This document shows positions 6,825-14,661 of a stretch of 20,370 nt of DNA, one piece after another. The stretch is taken from contig CBDTYW010000031.1 of the NCBI GenBank assembly GCA_965364735.1, positions 1-20,370 on the forward strand, written 5' to 3'. The notes beneath the pieces were generated by a model that did not search any database, was not told the origin of the DNA, and saw only the letters and a list, made by a program, of their open reading frames with translations. Every line of letters begins with the position of its first letter. The first letter of the stretch is position 1. A program made the translations under genes and the position numbers. The stretch is from CBDTYW01 sp965364735. Its GTDB lineage: Bacteria > Actinomycetota > Nitriliruptoria > Nitriliruptorales > Nitriliruptoraceae.

Positions 6825-8201
6825 GTGAGCCGTGTCCTCATGCTGGTCATCAACCCCATGACCGCCGACGCCCGCGTCGACAAGGAGGCGTCGTCGCTCG
6901 GACGTGCCGGCCACGACGTCACCGTGCTCGCCACCATGGGCCCGGGGCTGCCGACGCAGGAGGATCGGGAGGGCTACCGCCTGGTCAGACGTCCGTACCA
7001 GCGGGTGATCAAGGACCGGATCGTCGCGCGACGCCGAGGCGCCACCGCCCGCAGCCGCGACCTCCGGCGCGCCCTCGAGACCGCCCGCCGCCATCCCACC
7101 CGCGGTCGCTCTGCGCTGCCCGCGGACCTCGTGGCCCGCGCCCACCTGACCGGGCTGCGCGCCCAGGAGATCGTCGACAACGCGGCGTACGCGGTGGGTG
7201 GCGGGACCCTGAAGACGCTGCGCAGCCGGATCATGCCCGTCGAGTACTGGCGTGGGCTCGTCGAGCCGGCCATGGCGGACCTCGGGCGGTTCGACGTCGT
7301 CCACTGCCACGACCTCGGCACCCTCGAGGCCGGCTGCCGGGCAGCCCGGCTGCACGAGGGCGCTCCCTCGCGCGTGGTCTACGACAGCCACGAGTACTAC
7401 GTCGAGCAGAACACGTCGTGGACCGCTGCCGAGCGTCGGCTCTGGCAGCTCCACGAAGCCCGGTGGATCCGTCGCGCGGACGCGGTCATCACCGTCTCCG
7501 GCTCGATCGCCGACGCGCTCCGTTCCCGATACCGGCTTGCCCGGACCCCGTCGGTCGTGCACAACGCGCCGCCGCCGCCGTCCGCTGACGTCGCGATGTC
7601 CGACGTCCGGACCGACGCCGGCGTCGGCGACGTCCCGCTCGCCGTCTACGTCGGCGGCGTCAAGCCCGGGCGCGGGGTCGAGCACCTGGTCCCGGCGCTG
7701 CCGCTCGCCGAGCGCTGGCACCTCGCCATCATCGGTGCGGGGCACACGAGCAGCGGACACCTGAAGACGATCCTCGACGCGGCGGCCGAGGCCGGCGTCG
7801 CCGACCGCGTCCACGCGCTCGACGCCGTGCCGGCATCCACGCTGCCGACCTACCTGCGCACCGCGACGCTCGGCGTCCACCCGATGGAGCCGATCTGCCT
7901 GAACCACGAGTACGCCCTGCCGAACAAGCTGTTCGACTACGTGTTCGCGGGGCTCCCGGTCGCGGTCTCGGACCTCACCGAGATGCGCGGCTTCGTCGAG
8001 GAGTACGAGGTCGGCGTGACGTTTGACCCGTACAGCCCGGCGTCGGTCGCAGACGCGATGGACGCCGTCCTCGACGACGACGGCTGGACGCGTCGGGCGG
8101 AGGCCGCGGTCCCCGCGATCCGCGCACGGTTCGGCTGGGAACGGCAGGAGCAGATCCTGCTCGAGACCTATGACCTGGTCGTCGCGGGGGTGGCTCCATG
8201 A
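6825..8201 (+). CDS. GT-B glycosyltransferase, family 4-like, with basic insertion
   Basis: The protein has 458 residues and a GTG start two bases after the previous stop. It shares the plan of the 4244 and 14662 genes: SRVLMLVINPMTADARVDKE at the N-terminus, DVVHCHDLG (157-165), VVYDSHEYY (184-192), VITVSGSIAD (221-230), then VYVGGVKPGRGVEHL (275-288), CLNHEYALPNKLFDYV (358-373) and LPVAVSDLTEM. About 90 residues (60-150) are inserted between the first strands and the DVVH strand; this part is Arg and Ala rich and begins KDRIVARRRGATARSRDLRR. Such an insertion is much longer in the 14662 gene. The gene overlaps the ABC permease gene by four bases (ATGA at 8198-8201), so the two are translated together. 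A role in building the exported chain follows from context; sugar specificity is unknown. Confidence 0.87.
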   Translation: MSRVLMLVINPMTADARVDKEASSLGRAGHDVTVLATMGPGLPTQEDREGYRLVRRPYQRVIKDRIVARRRGATARSRDLRRALETARRHPTRGRSALPADLVARAHLTGLRAQEIVDNAAYAVGGGTLKTLRSRIMPVEYWRGLVEPAMADLGRFDVVHCHDLGTLEAGCRAARLHEGAPSRVVYDSHEYYVEQNTSWTAAERRLWQLHEARWIRRADAVITVSGSIADALRSRYRLARTPSVVHNAPPPPSADVAMSDVRTDAGVGDVPLAVYVGGVKPGRGVEHLVPALPLAERWHLAIIGAGHTSSGHLKTILDAAAEAGVADRVHALDAVPASTLPTYLRTATLGVHPMEPICLNHEYALPNKLFDYVFAGLPVAVSDLTEMRGFVEEYEVGVTFDPYSPASVADAMDAVLDDDGWTRRAEAAVPAIRARFGWERQEQILLETYDLVVAGVAP

Positions 8202-9058
8202 CCGCTCCCGAGGTCCGTGTCCACGTCCCCTATCGGCGAGGGTTGCCGCCGATGCGGCAGTACCTGACCGACGTGTGGGACCGACGTCAGTTCGCGTTCC
8301 ACATCGCGCGGTCCGAGCTCAAGGCCCGTCACCTCGACACGTGGTTCGGGCAGCTCTGGACGGTGCTGAACCCGCTGCTCCTCGGCGGCGTCTACTTCTT
8401 GCTCGTCGGCGTGATCTTCAGCTCCGGGAAGGGGTTCGGCTTCCTCGTCAACCTGCTCGCCGGGCTCTTCGCGTTCTACTTCACGCGCAACGCCGTCGGC
8501 AGCGGGGCGTCGTCCGTCGTGTCCGGCGGGTCGCTGGTGACGTCGTCGACGTTGCCGCGCCTGATCCTGCCGCTGAGCTCCACGCTGCTGTCGGTGATGC
8601 TGTACCTGCCGACGCTGCTCGTGTACGCCCTGTTCCACGGGGCCGCGATGGCGACCGGGAGCGACCTCACGGTCGGGCCGTGGCTGCTGCTGGTGCCGGT
8701 GGTCATCGCGCTCCAGTCGCTCATGAACTTCGGGCTGGCGATGATCTTCGCGACGGCCAACGTCTACTTCCGCGACACGTCCGCCTTCCTCCCGTACATG
8801 CTCCGGATCTGGCTCTACGTCTCGCCGGTGCTCTACCGCCCGAGCGACCTGCCCGCGAACGTGCCGAACGTGATCCACTGGATCATCTGGGCGAACCCGC
8901 TCACCCCGCCGCTCGAGGCATGGCACCAGATCCTCTCCGACGGCCGCTGGCCGGACCCGTTGCTCCTGCTGGCCAGCCTCGGCTGGGGGCTCGCGCTGAT
9001 CCTTGTGGGTGGCCGTCTCTTCATCTCGAGGGAGCGTGACTTTGCCGTCCGACTCTGA
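8198..9058 (+). CDS. wzm: ABC-2 type polysaccharide export permease (Wzm/TagG type)
   Basis: The 286-residue integral membrane subunit of a glycan exporter. It has the usual N-terminal interface segment, with DRRQFAFHIARSELKARHLD before FGQLWTVLNPLL (residues about 51-62), and about six hydrophobic helices from residue 60 to the end. The segment ANVYFRDTSAFLPYMLRIWLYVSPVLY and the re-entrant WANPLTPPLEA are typical of ABC-2 O-antigen and teichoic acid permeases. It overlaps the previous gene by four bases and the ATPase gene by about 17 bases. This order, glycosyltransferases then permease then ATPase, is characteristic of ABC-dependent export, in which the chain is completed in the cytoplasm on a polyprenyl lipid and then moved across the membrane. 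Confidence 0.92.
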   Translation: MTAPEVRVHVPYRRGLPPMRQYLTDVWDRRQFAFHIARSELKARHLDTWFGQLWTVLNPLLLGGVYFLLVGVIFSSGKGFGFLVNLLAGLFAFYFTRNAVGSGASSVVSGGSLVTSSTLPRLILPLSSTLLSVMLYLPTLLVYALFHGAAMATGSDLTVGPWLLLVPVVIALQSLMNFGLAMIFATANVYFRDTSAFLPYMLRIWLYVSPVLYRPSDLPANVPNVIHWIIWANPLTPPLEAWHQILSDGRWPDPLLLLASLGWGLALILVGGRLFISRERDFAVRL

Positions 9059-9836
9059 GCTCCTGCGCCCGGACCTCGCGATCTCGGTCCGCGATCTCCA
9101 CGTGCGCTATCGCACGACGGTCGATCGCGTGCCCACGATCAAGACGCGGCTCAAGTCCGTGGGCCAACGCGCGCGCCTCGTCCATCACGTCGACGCGCTC
9201 AAGGGGGTCTCGTTCGACGTTCCCCGAGGCCGCGTGTTCGGCGTGATCGGCGGCAACGGCGCCGGCAAGTCCACCCTGCTCCGCACGATCGCCGGGATCC
9301 TGCCGCCGTCCGAGGGGCAGGTCGCCGTGCGCGGCAAGGCCCAGCTCCTCGCGCTCGGCCTGGGCTTCAACAAGAAGCTCTCGGGGCGCGAGAACATCTT
9401 CCTCGGCGGGCTGGCCGCGGAGATGACCCCGCATGAGATCGAGGAGAAGTTCGAGGCCATCGCGGACTTCGCCGACATCGGCGACTTCATCGAGCTGCCG
9501 CTGACGACCTACTCGTCCGGGATGTTCAGCAGGCTCGCCTTCTCCGTCGCCGTCCACATGGACCCCGACATCCTCCTGATCGACGAGGCGCTGAGCGCCG
9601 GCGACGCCGCCTTCAAGACCAAGGCGAAGGCCAAGCTCGAGTCGCTCGTCGGACGGGCCAACACCATCGTGGTCGTCAGCCACGGGCTCGGCTCGATCCT
9701 CGAGCTGGCGGACGACTGCCTCTGGATCGACCGCGGGCGCGTCATGGAGCGCGGGGCCCCGGTCGACATCGTCAAGTCCTACACGAGGTACGTGAAGACG
9801 GGAGAGATGCCGGCGGTCGTCATGGAGGACCTGTGA
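9042..9836 (+). CDS. wzt: ABC transporter ATPase for polysaccharide export (Wzt/TagH/KpsT type, short form)
   Basis: This ATPase drives export with the permease. I choose TTG 9042 (264 residues) because GGGAG at 9030-9034 stands seven bases upstream; GTG 9036 is in frame but only one base from that site, and an earlier TTG at 9003 has no support. Motifs: Walker A GGNGAGKST (70-78), signature YSSGM (157-161) in the form usual for Wzt/TagH proteins, Walker B ILLIDE (177-182), ALSAGD D-loop and VVSH (H-loop His214). The N-terminal stretch RYRTTVDRVPTIKTRLKS is the extension seen in polysaccharide exporters. The protein ends soon after KSYTRYVKTGE and lacks the C-terminal carbohydrate-binding domain of long Wzt proteins such as those of E. 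coli O8/O9a. So no terminal-modification recognition is expected through this subunit. Confidence 0.9.
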   Translation: MPSDSELLRPDLAISVRDLHVRYRTTVDRVPTIKTRLKSVGQRARLVHHVDALKGVSFDVPRGRVFGVIGGNGAGKSTLLRTIAGILPPSEGQVAVRGKAQLLALGLGFNKKLSGRENIFLGGLAAEMTPHEIEEKFEAIADFADIGDFIELPLTTYSSGMFSRLAFSVAVHMDPDILLIDEALSAGDAAFKTKAKAKLESLVGRANTIVVVSHGLGSILELADDCLWIDRGRVMERGAPVDIVKSYTRYVKTGEMPAVVMEDL

Positions 9837-10912
9837 CCGTCGAGGTCCTCGTCGCGACGGTCGCCCACGATCTCGCGGACGCGCGCATCCACCGTCTCGT
9901 CGCAGCGCTCGTCGACGTCGGTCTCGACGTGTCCATCGCCGGCACCGGCGACCTCGCGGGCGCCCCGGCGGGTGTCCACGTGACGTCGCTCGGGAATCGC
10001 CGGTCGTTGCCCTCGCGCCCGCTCGCCGCCGCGCGGCTGCTCGGCCAGCGAGCACGCGTCCTGCTCGTGGTGGACCCAGACCTCGCCATCGTCGGGCGTC
10101 TGTGGCGGCGGCTGCATCGCGGCCGCCTCGTCGTCGACGTCCACGAGGACTACGCCGCGGTCCTCGCGGACCGCAGCTGGATCCGTCCGTCGACGCGTCG
10201 TCTGGTCGCTGCGCTCGCACGTGCTGCCGAACGCGCTGCCGCGGCCGCAGACCTGACCCTCGTCGCGGACGACCACGTGCCACCTGCCGCGGCTCGCCGT
10301 CGGGTCGTGGTCCGCAACGTGCCGTCGTCGACCTGGCTGCCAGATCCTGACGCGCCGCGCGACGCTCGCCCGCGTGCGATCCACGTCGGCGACCTGCGCA
10401 CGTCGCGCGGTCTCGACGACATGGTCGCCGCCGTGGCTGCGGCTCCCGGCTGGATCCTCGACCTCGTCGGCCAGGTCGGCGACGCCGAGCGAGATCGGGT
10501 GCTCGCCGGGGCCGGGCAGGCAGCTGACCGCATCCGGTTCCACGGACGGCTCGCGCCGGTTCCGTCGTGGGAGCTCGCCCGCGGCGCGTGGGTCGGCCTG
10601 TCGATGCTGCACGACACCCCGGCGTTCCGCGCAGCGATGCCGACCAAGATCCATGAGTTCCTCGGGTCGGGTCTGCCCGTCCTGTCGACGCCGCTGCCCC
10701 GCGTGGCAGAGCTGCTCTCCCGTTCGGGCGCTGGGGTCGTGGTCGCCGGTCCGGAGGACGCAGCCCGTACGCTGCGGGCGTGGACCGATGACACGTCCGA
10801 GCTCGACGATCTGCGAGACTCGGCACGGGCATGGGCACGGTCCGCGTCCGACGGGCCCAGCCCCTTCGCGGCCGCCGCCGCCGAGGTCGCGGCGCTCCTG
10901 ATGAACCCCTGA
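9833..10912 (+). CDS. GT-B glycosyltransferase, family 4-like
   Basis: The protein has 359 residues with a GTG start that overlaps the ATPase stop by four bases (GTGA). The N-terminal domain runs TVEVLVATVAHDLADARIHR, VLLVVDPDLA (76-85) and VVDVHEDY (100-107). The C-terminal domain has AIHVGDLRTSRGLDDMV (182-198), IRFHGRLAPVPSWELAR (234-250), VGLSMLHDTPAF (254-265) and AMPTKIHEFLGSGLPVLSTP (268-287). The PTKIHEFL loop replaces the ALPNKLF loop of the other three family-4-like enzymes, so this is a separate branch. It is the last transferase before the sugar-nucleotide genes, from which it is separated by 24 bases. Function as a chain-extending transferase is inferred from fold and place. Confidence 0.85.
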   Translation: MTVEVLVATVAHDLADARIHRLVAALVDVGLDVSIAGTGDLAGAPAGVHVTSLGNRRSLPSRPLAAARLLGQRARVLLVVDPDLAIVGRLWRRLHRGRLVVDVHEDYAAVLADRSWIRPSTRRLVAALARAAERAAAAADLTLVADDHVPPAAARRRVVVRNVPSSTWLPDPDAPRDARPRAIHVGDLRTSRGLDDMVAAVAAAPGWILDLVGQVGDAERDRVLAGAGQAADRIRFHGRLAPVPSWELARGAWVGLSMLHDTPAFRAAMPTKIHEFLGSGLPVLSTPLPRVAELLSRSGAGVVVAGPEDAARTLRAWTDDTSELDDLRDSARAWARSASDGPSPFAAAAAEVAALLMNP

Positions 10913-10936
10913 CGATCCTGCTGTGGAAGTGCTGAC

Positions 10937-11527
10937 ATGACCTTCCGGGTCCTCGACTCCGCCGACGTCGATCCCCGCGCCGAGATCGGCGACGGCTCGA
11001 CGATCTGGCACCTCGCCCAGGTCCGCGAGGGCGCCAGGCTCGGGCCGGGCTGCATCATCGGCCGCGGCGCCTACGTCGACGCCGGCGTCGTCGTCGGCGC
11101 GAACACCAAGATCCAGAACTACGCGCTCGTCTACGCGCCGGCCACCCTCGGCGCCGGCGTCTTCATCGGGCCTGCCGCGGTCCTGACCAACGACGTCTAT
11201 CCGCGGTCCGTCGATCCTGACGGCGCGCTCAAGGGCGGCGACGACTGGGACGCGGCCGGCGTGCACGTCGGCGAAGGCGCGGCGGTCGGGGCGCGCTCTG
11301 TCGTGGTCGCGGGCGTGAAGATCGGCGCGTGGGCGCTGGTCGGCGCCGGCGCGGTGGTCACCAAGGACGTCGCCCCCCACGCGCTGGTCGTCGGCGTTCC
11401 GGCGAAGCGCGTGGGCTGGGTCGGCCACGCCGGCGTGCCTCTGGAGGCCGACGGCGACGACTTCGTCTGTCCGAGAACCGGACAGCGCTATCACGAGACC
11501 TCTGAGGGTCTGGAGACACGATCATGA
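10937..11527 (+). CDS. wbpD: Left-handed beta-helix N-acetyltransferase, WbpD/WlbB type
   Basis: By family, it acetylates the 3-amino group of UDP-2-acetamido-3-amino-2,3-dideoxy-D-glucuronic acid using acetyl-CoA. The 196-residue protein is almost wholly hexapeptide repeats. It shows the landmarks of WbpD/WlbB proteins: DGSTIWHLAQVREGA (residues about 19-33), NTKIQNYALVY, FIGPAAVLTND.YPRS, VGARSVVVAGVKIG, VGAGAVVTKDV and the ending ALVVGVPAKRVGWV. In this family the Asn of the KIQN motif and the GPA.V.TN..P segment line the active site. A short C-terminal tail contains CPRTGQRY. ATG 10937 has GGAAG seven bases upstream. It overlaps the aminotransferase gene by four bases (ATGA). A generic sugar acetyltransferase is the alternative, but the next two genes favour this pathway. 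Confidence 0.87.
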   Translation: MTFRVLDSADVDPRAEIGDGSTIWHLAQVREGARLGPGCIIGRGAYVDAGVVVGANTKIQNYALVYAPATLGAGVFIGPAAVLTNDVYPRSVDPDGALKGGDDWDAAGVHVGEGAAVGARSVVVAGVKIGAWALVGAGAVVTKDVAPHALVVGVPAKRVGWVGHAGVPLEADGDDFVCPRTGQRYHETSEGLETRS

Positions 11528-12588
11528 TCCCCGTCGCGAAGCCCCTCATCGGAGACGAGGAGCGCGAGGCGGTCGACGCCGTCATGCGCTCCGGCATGAT
11601 CGCCATGGGCCCCGAGGTGGCCGCGTTCGAGGAGGAGTTCTCCGCGACCGTCGACGGTCGCCACTGCGTCGCCGTCAACTCCGGCACGTCCGCCCTGCAC
11701 CTCGCGCTGATCGCGGTCGGGGTGACCGCCGGTGACGAGGTCATCGTCCCGTCCTTCACCTTCGCGGCGACCGCCAACAGCGTCCGGCTCGCGGGCGGTG
11801 AGCCGGTCTTCGTCGACATCGACCCCGACACGTTCTGCGTCGACCCGGCAGCCGTCGAGGCCGCCATCACCTCGCGCACCACGGCGATCATGCCGGTGCA
11901 CCTCTACGGACACCCGGCCGCGATGACCGAGCTGACCGCGATCGCGGAGAAGCACGGCCTCGTCATCGTCGAGGACGCTGCACAGTCGCACCTCGCTGCG
12001 CTGGACGGCACCCCTGCCGGGGCCTTCGGCAAGGCTGCGTGCTTCAGCTTCTACCCAACGAAGAACATGACCACCGGTGAGGGCGGCATGGTCGTCACGC
12101 CGGACGCCGACGTCGCACGGATGCTGCGGCTGCTGCGCAACCAGGGCATGGAGAAGCGCTACGAGAACGAGGTCATCGGCTTCAACGTGCGCCTCACCGA
12201 CATCGGCGGCGCGATCGGTCGCGTCCAGCTGCGCAAGCTCGCGGACTGGACCGCCACGCGCGAGCGCAACGCCAAGCGCCTCGACACCGAGCTTCGCGGC
12301 GTCGTCGTCCCGCCGGTCGCCGACGGCGCGCGTCACGTCTACCACCAGTACACGATCCGCTCCGACCGTCGTGACGCGCTCGAGCAGCACCTGCGTGACT
12401 CCGGTGTCGGCGTCGGCGTGTACTACCCGATTCCCGTCCACCGCCTCCCCAGCTTCGGGCTCACGCTCGACCTCCCGGAGACGGAGCGTGCAGCTGCCGA
12501 GGTGCTGAGCCTCCCGGTCGGCCCGCACCTGTCCGACGACGACGTCACTGCCGTCATCGCGGCCGTCAACGCCTTCAGCGAGGCCTGA
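11524..12588 (+). CDS. wbpE: DegT/DnrJ/EryC1/StrS aminotransferase, WbpE/WlbC type
   Basis: A PLP-dependent enzyme of 354 residues. By context it transaminates C3 of the UDP-3-keto-GlcNAc uronic acid, with glutamate as the likely amino donor. Family features are present: MIPVAKPLIGDEE at the start, NSGTSALHLAL (52-62), DEVIVPSFTFAATANSV (71-87), the DAAQS motif (151-155) and SFYPTKNMTTGEGGM (175-189) with Lys180 as the residue expected to bind PLP. The region MEKRYENEVIGFNVRLTDI and the late VGVYYPIPVHRLPSF are usual in this family. The start ATG overlaps the acetyltransferase stop and has GGAG eight bases upstream. It lies two bases before the dehydrogenase gene. Its length matches the family. 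The exact keto-sugar cannot be proved from the sequence. Confidence 0.9.
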   Translation: MIPVAKPLIGDEEREAVDAVMRSGMIAMGPEVAAFEEEFSATVDGRHCVAVNSGTSALHLALIAVGVTAGDEVIVPSFTFAATANSVRLAGGEPVFVDIDPDTFCVDPAAVEAAITSRTTAIMPVHLYGHPAAMTELTAIAEKHGLVIVEDAAQSHLAALDGTPAGAFGKAACFSFYPTKNMTTGEGGMVVTPDADVARMLRLLRNQGMEKRYENEVIGFNVRLTDIGGAIGRVQLRKLADWTATRERNAKRLDTELRGVVVPPVADGARHVYHQYTIRSDRRDALEQHLRDSGVGVGVYYPIPVHRLPSFGLTLDLPETERAAAEVLSLPVGPHLSDDDVTAVIAAVNAFSEA

Positions 12589-12590
12589 TC

Positions 12591-13589
12591 ATGAGCGACA
12601 CGCTGCGCGCCGGCGTCATCGGTCTCGGGATGATGGGGCGCCACCACGCCCGCATCCTCGGCTCCTCCTTCGACGACGTCGAGCTCGTCGCCGTCGCGGA
12701 CCCGATGGGTGATCGCTTCGGTGTGGCCAAGGGCATCACGCTGTGCGCGTCCATCGAGGAGCTCGTCACCCATGACCTCGACCTGTGCGTCGTCGCGGTG
12801 CCGACCGAAGGGCACGAGCGGGTCGGTCTGGTCCTGGCCGAGGCTGGCGTGCACACCCTGATCGAGAAGCCGGTCGCCAACGACAAGGCCGGCGCAGACC
12901 GCCTCGTCGCTGCCTTCGCCGCCAAGGGGCTGGTCGGTGCGGTCGGACACGTCGAGCGTTACAACCCGGCGCTGCAGTCGCTCCGGGCACGTCTGCGCAA
13001 CGGCGACCTCGGGGAGATCTTCCAGATCACGACGCGCCGGCAGGGGCCGTTCCCCGCGAGGATCAACGACGTCGGCGTCATCAAGGACCTCGGCACCCAC
13101 GACATCGACCTGACCGCCTGGGTCGGCGGCGCGAACTTCGCGTCCGTCTCTGCCCGCACCGTGCACAAGGCCGGCCGCCCCCACGAGGACATGCTGACCG
13201 CCATCGGCACCCTCGCGAACGGCGTGGTCACCAACCACATCGTGAACTGGCTGACGCCGTTCAAGGAGCGTCGCACGATCGTGCATGGCGAGCGTGGCGC
13301 GTTCGTCGCGGACACCGGCACGATGGACCTGACGTTCTACGAGAACGGTGAGGTCGCGTCGGAGTGGGAGGCCATCTCCAGGTTCCGCGGGGTCTCCGAG
13401 GGTGACGTCGTCCGCTACGCCATCCCGAAGCCGGAACCGTTGGTGGTCGAGCACCAGAACTTCATCCGGGCCATCCGCGGCGACGCGGACGCCGACATCG
13501 TCACGCTCGAAGACGGCACCGCGACCCTCGCGGTCGCCGAGGCGATGATCCGGTCCTCGCTCGAGGACGGGTCGCTCCAGCGGCTCTGA
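12591..13589 (+). CDS. wbpB: Gfo/Idh/MocA oxidoreductase, probable UDP-GlcNAc(A) 3-dehydrogenase (WbpB/WlbA type)
   Basis: An NAD-dependent enzyme of 332 residues that by context oxidises C3 of UDP-GlcNAcA to give the keto substrate of the adjacent aminotransferase. The Rossmann motif GVIGLGMMGRHHA (8-20) is followed by ADP (36-38), the family EKP motif (92-94), GHVERYNP (119-126) and DLGTHDIDL (166-174) with the likely catalytic His170. The GHVER.NP form also occurs in enzymes that oxidise UDP-GlcNAc itself, so the substrate could be UDP-GlcNAc; the uronate dehydrogenase and 2-epimerase in this window make the uronic acid route more likely. ATG 12591 follows GAGG by seven bases. It is the last gene of the long plus-strand operon and converges with the epimerase gene. 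Confidence 0.87.
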   Translation: MSDTLRAGVIGLGMMGRHHARILGSSFDDVELVAVADPMGDRFGVAKGITLCASIEELVTHDLDLCVVAVPTEGHERVGLVLAEAGVHTLIEKPVANDKAGADRLVAAFAAKGLVGAVGHVERYNPALQSLRARLRNGDLGEIFQITTRRQGPFPARINDVGVIKDLGTHDIDLTAWVGGANFASVSARTVHKAGRPHEDMLTAIGTLANGVVTNHIVNWLTPFKERRTIVHGERGAFVADTGTMDLTFYENGEVASEWEAISRFRGVSEGDVVRYAIPKPEPLVVEHQNFIRAIRGDADADIVTLEDGTATLAVAEAMIRSSLEDGSLQRL

Positions 13590-13602
13590 CGCAGCTCGTC
13601 AG
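13586..13602. terminator. Hairpin pairing the stop codons of convergent genes
   Basis: CTGACG (13586-13591) and CGTCAG (13597-13602) form a perfect 6-bp stem with a CAGCT loop. The TGA of the plus-strand dehydrogenase gene (13587-13589) lies in one arm and the reverse-strand TGA of the epimerase gene (13599-13601) in the other. A bidirectional terminator is plausible for the end of both transcripts. There is no T tract. Confidence 0.4.
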
Positions 13603-14648
13603 GACGCGTCGAGCAGCGCCTGCACGGCCGCGGTCGCGGCGTGGCCGTCGCCGTAGGGTGTCGCGTCGGTGTCGGGCATCGGGCGGCCGACGGCTGCGGC
13701 GATCTGCGTCGGGTCGCTGACGAGCACGTTCGCTCCGAGCTGCACCGTCTCGAGCCACTCGGTCTCGGTGCGGACGGTCACGCAGGGCGTACCGAGCACG
13801 AACGCTTCCTTCTGGAGTCCGCCGGAGTCGGTGATGACCTGGCTCGCGCGCAGCACCGCGGCGACCATCGAGCGATACGGCAGCGGCGGGACGGTGGTGA
13901 CGCCGGGACGCTCGAGCGCGAGCCCGTGCTCGGCGCACTTGGCGACCAGCCGCGGGTGGGCGGCCAGCACGACGGGGAGATCGGTGGCTGCGAGCCCGTC
14001 GAGGACGGCCGCGAGCCGTGCGGGATCGTCGGTGTTCTCGGCGCGATGGATCGTGGCGAGGGCGAAGTCCCCGGGCGGGAGGTCGAGCTCCGGCGGCCGC
14101 GCAGCGACGCTGTCACGGACGAGGTGCGCGATGTCGACCATGACGTCACCGACGTGACGGGTCCGGGCAGCGAGGCCCTCGTTGGCGAGGTTCTCAACGG
14201 CAACCGTGGACGGGGCGAGCAGCAGGTCGGACGCGTGATCGGTCAGGACCCGGTTGTGCTCCTCTGGCATCCGACGGTTGAAGGAGCGAAGACCCGCCTC
14301 GAGGTGCGCGAGCGGAAGGTGGATCTTGACCGCGGCGAGCGCGGCGGCGACGGTCGAGTTCGTGTCGCCGTAGACGAGCACCCAGTCGGGGGAGTGGTCG
14401 AGGAAGACCGTCTCGAGACCGGCGAGCATCGTCGCGGTCTGCGCGCCGTGGCTGCCGGACCCGACCCCGAGGTTCACGTCCGCTGCCGGGATCGCGAGCT
14501 CGTCGAAGAACACCTCCGACATGTTGCTGTCGTAGTGCTGGCCCGTGTGGACGATCGTGTGCCGCGCACCGGCGGCGACGAGCGCCTCGTGGATCGGCGC
14601 GAGCTTGACGAACTGCGGGCGGGCGCCCACGACGGAGAGAACGTGCAT
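13599..14648 (-). CDS. wbpI: Non-hydrolysing UDP-GlcNAc-type 2-epimerase (WecB/WbpI family)
   Basis: It inverts C2 of a UDP-GlcNAc-type sugar to the manno form. ATG 14648 is chosen (349 residues) since the protein begins exactly at the first strand, MHVLSVVGARPQFVKLAP; the frame is open upstream but enters the preceding gene. Motifs: HTGQHYD.NMS (34-44), VYGDTNS (92-98), HLEAGLRSFNRRMPEEHNR (115-133), TDH.SD, THR-type IHRAEN (200-205), HPR (231-233) and DSGGLQKEA (274-282) followed by RTETEWLETV (293-302). To my knowledge WecB enzymes read TERPE here, while TEW is found in WbpI-like enzymes acting on UDP-GlcNAc3NAcA. That, together with the WbpB, D and E genes, favours a WbpI role; plain UDP-GlcNAc 2-epimerase is the alternative. 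It follows the large glycosyltransferase by 13 bases, in one transcript. Confidence 0.9.
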   Translation of the reverse strand: MHVLSVVGARPQFVKLAPIHEALVAAGARHTIVHTGQHYDSNMSEVFFDELAIPAADVNLGVGSGSHGAQTATMLAGLETVFLDHSPDWVLVYGDTNSTVAAALAAVKIHLPLAHLEAGLRSFNRRMPEEHNRVLTDHASDLLLAPSTVAVENLANEGLAARTRHVGDVMVDIAHLVRDSVAARPPELDLPPGDFALATIHRAENTDDPARLAAVLDGLAATDLPVVLAAHPRLVAKCAEHGLALERPGVTTVPPLPYRSMVAAVLRASQVITDSGGLQKEAFVLGTPCVTVRTETEWLETVQLGANVLVSDPTQIAAAVGRPMPDTDATPYGDGHAATAAVQALLDAS

Positions 14649-14661
14649 CGGGTCTCGGCTT

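Noticed and set aside
5114..7934. Identical 21-base stretch at 5114-5134 and 7914-7934
   Set aside because: It encodes the shared ALPNKLF motif of two paralogous glycosyltransferases in frame, so it reflects protein conservation and not a recombination site or mobile repeat.
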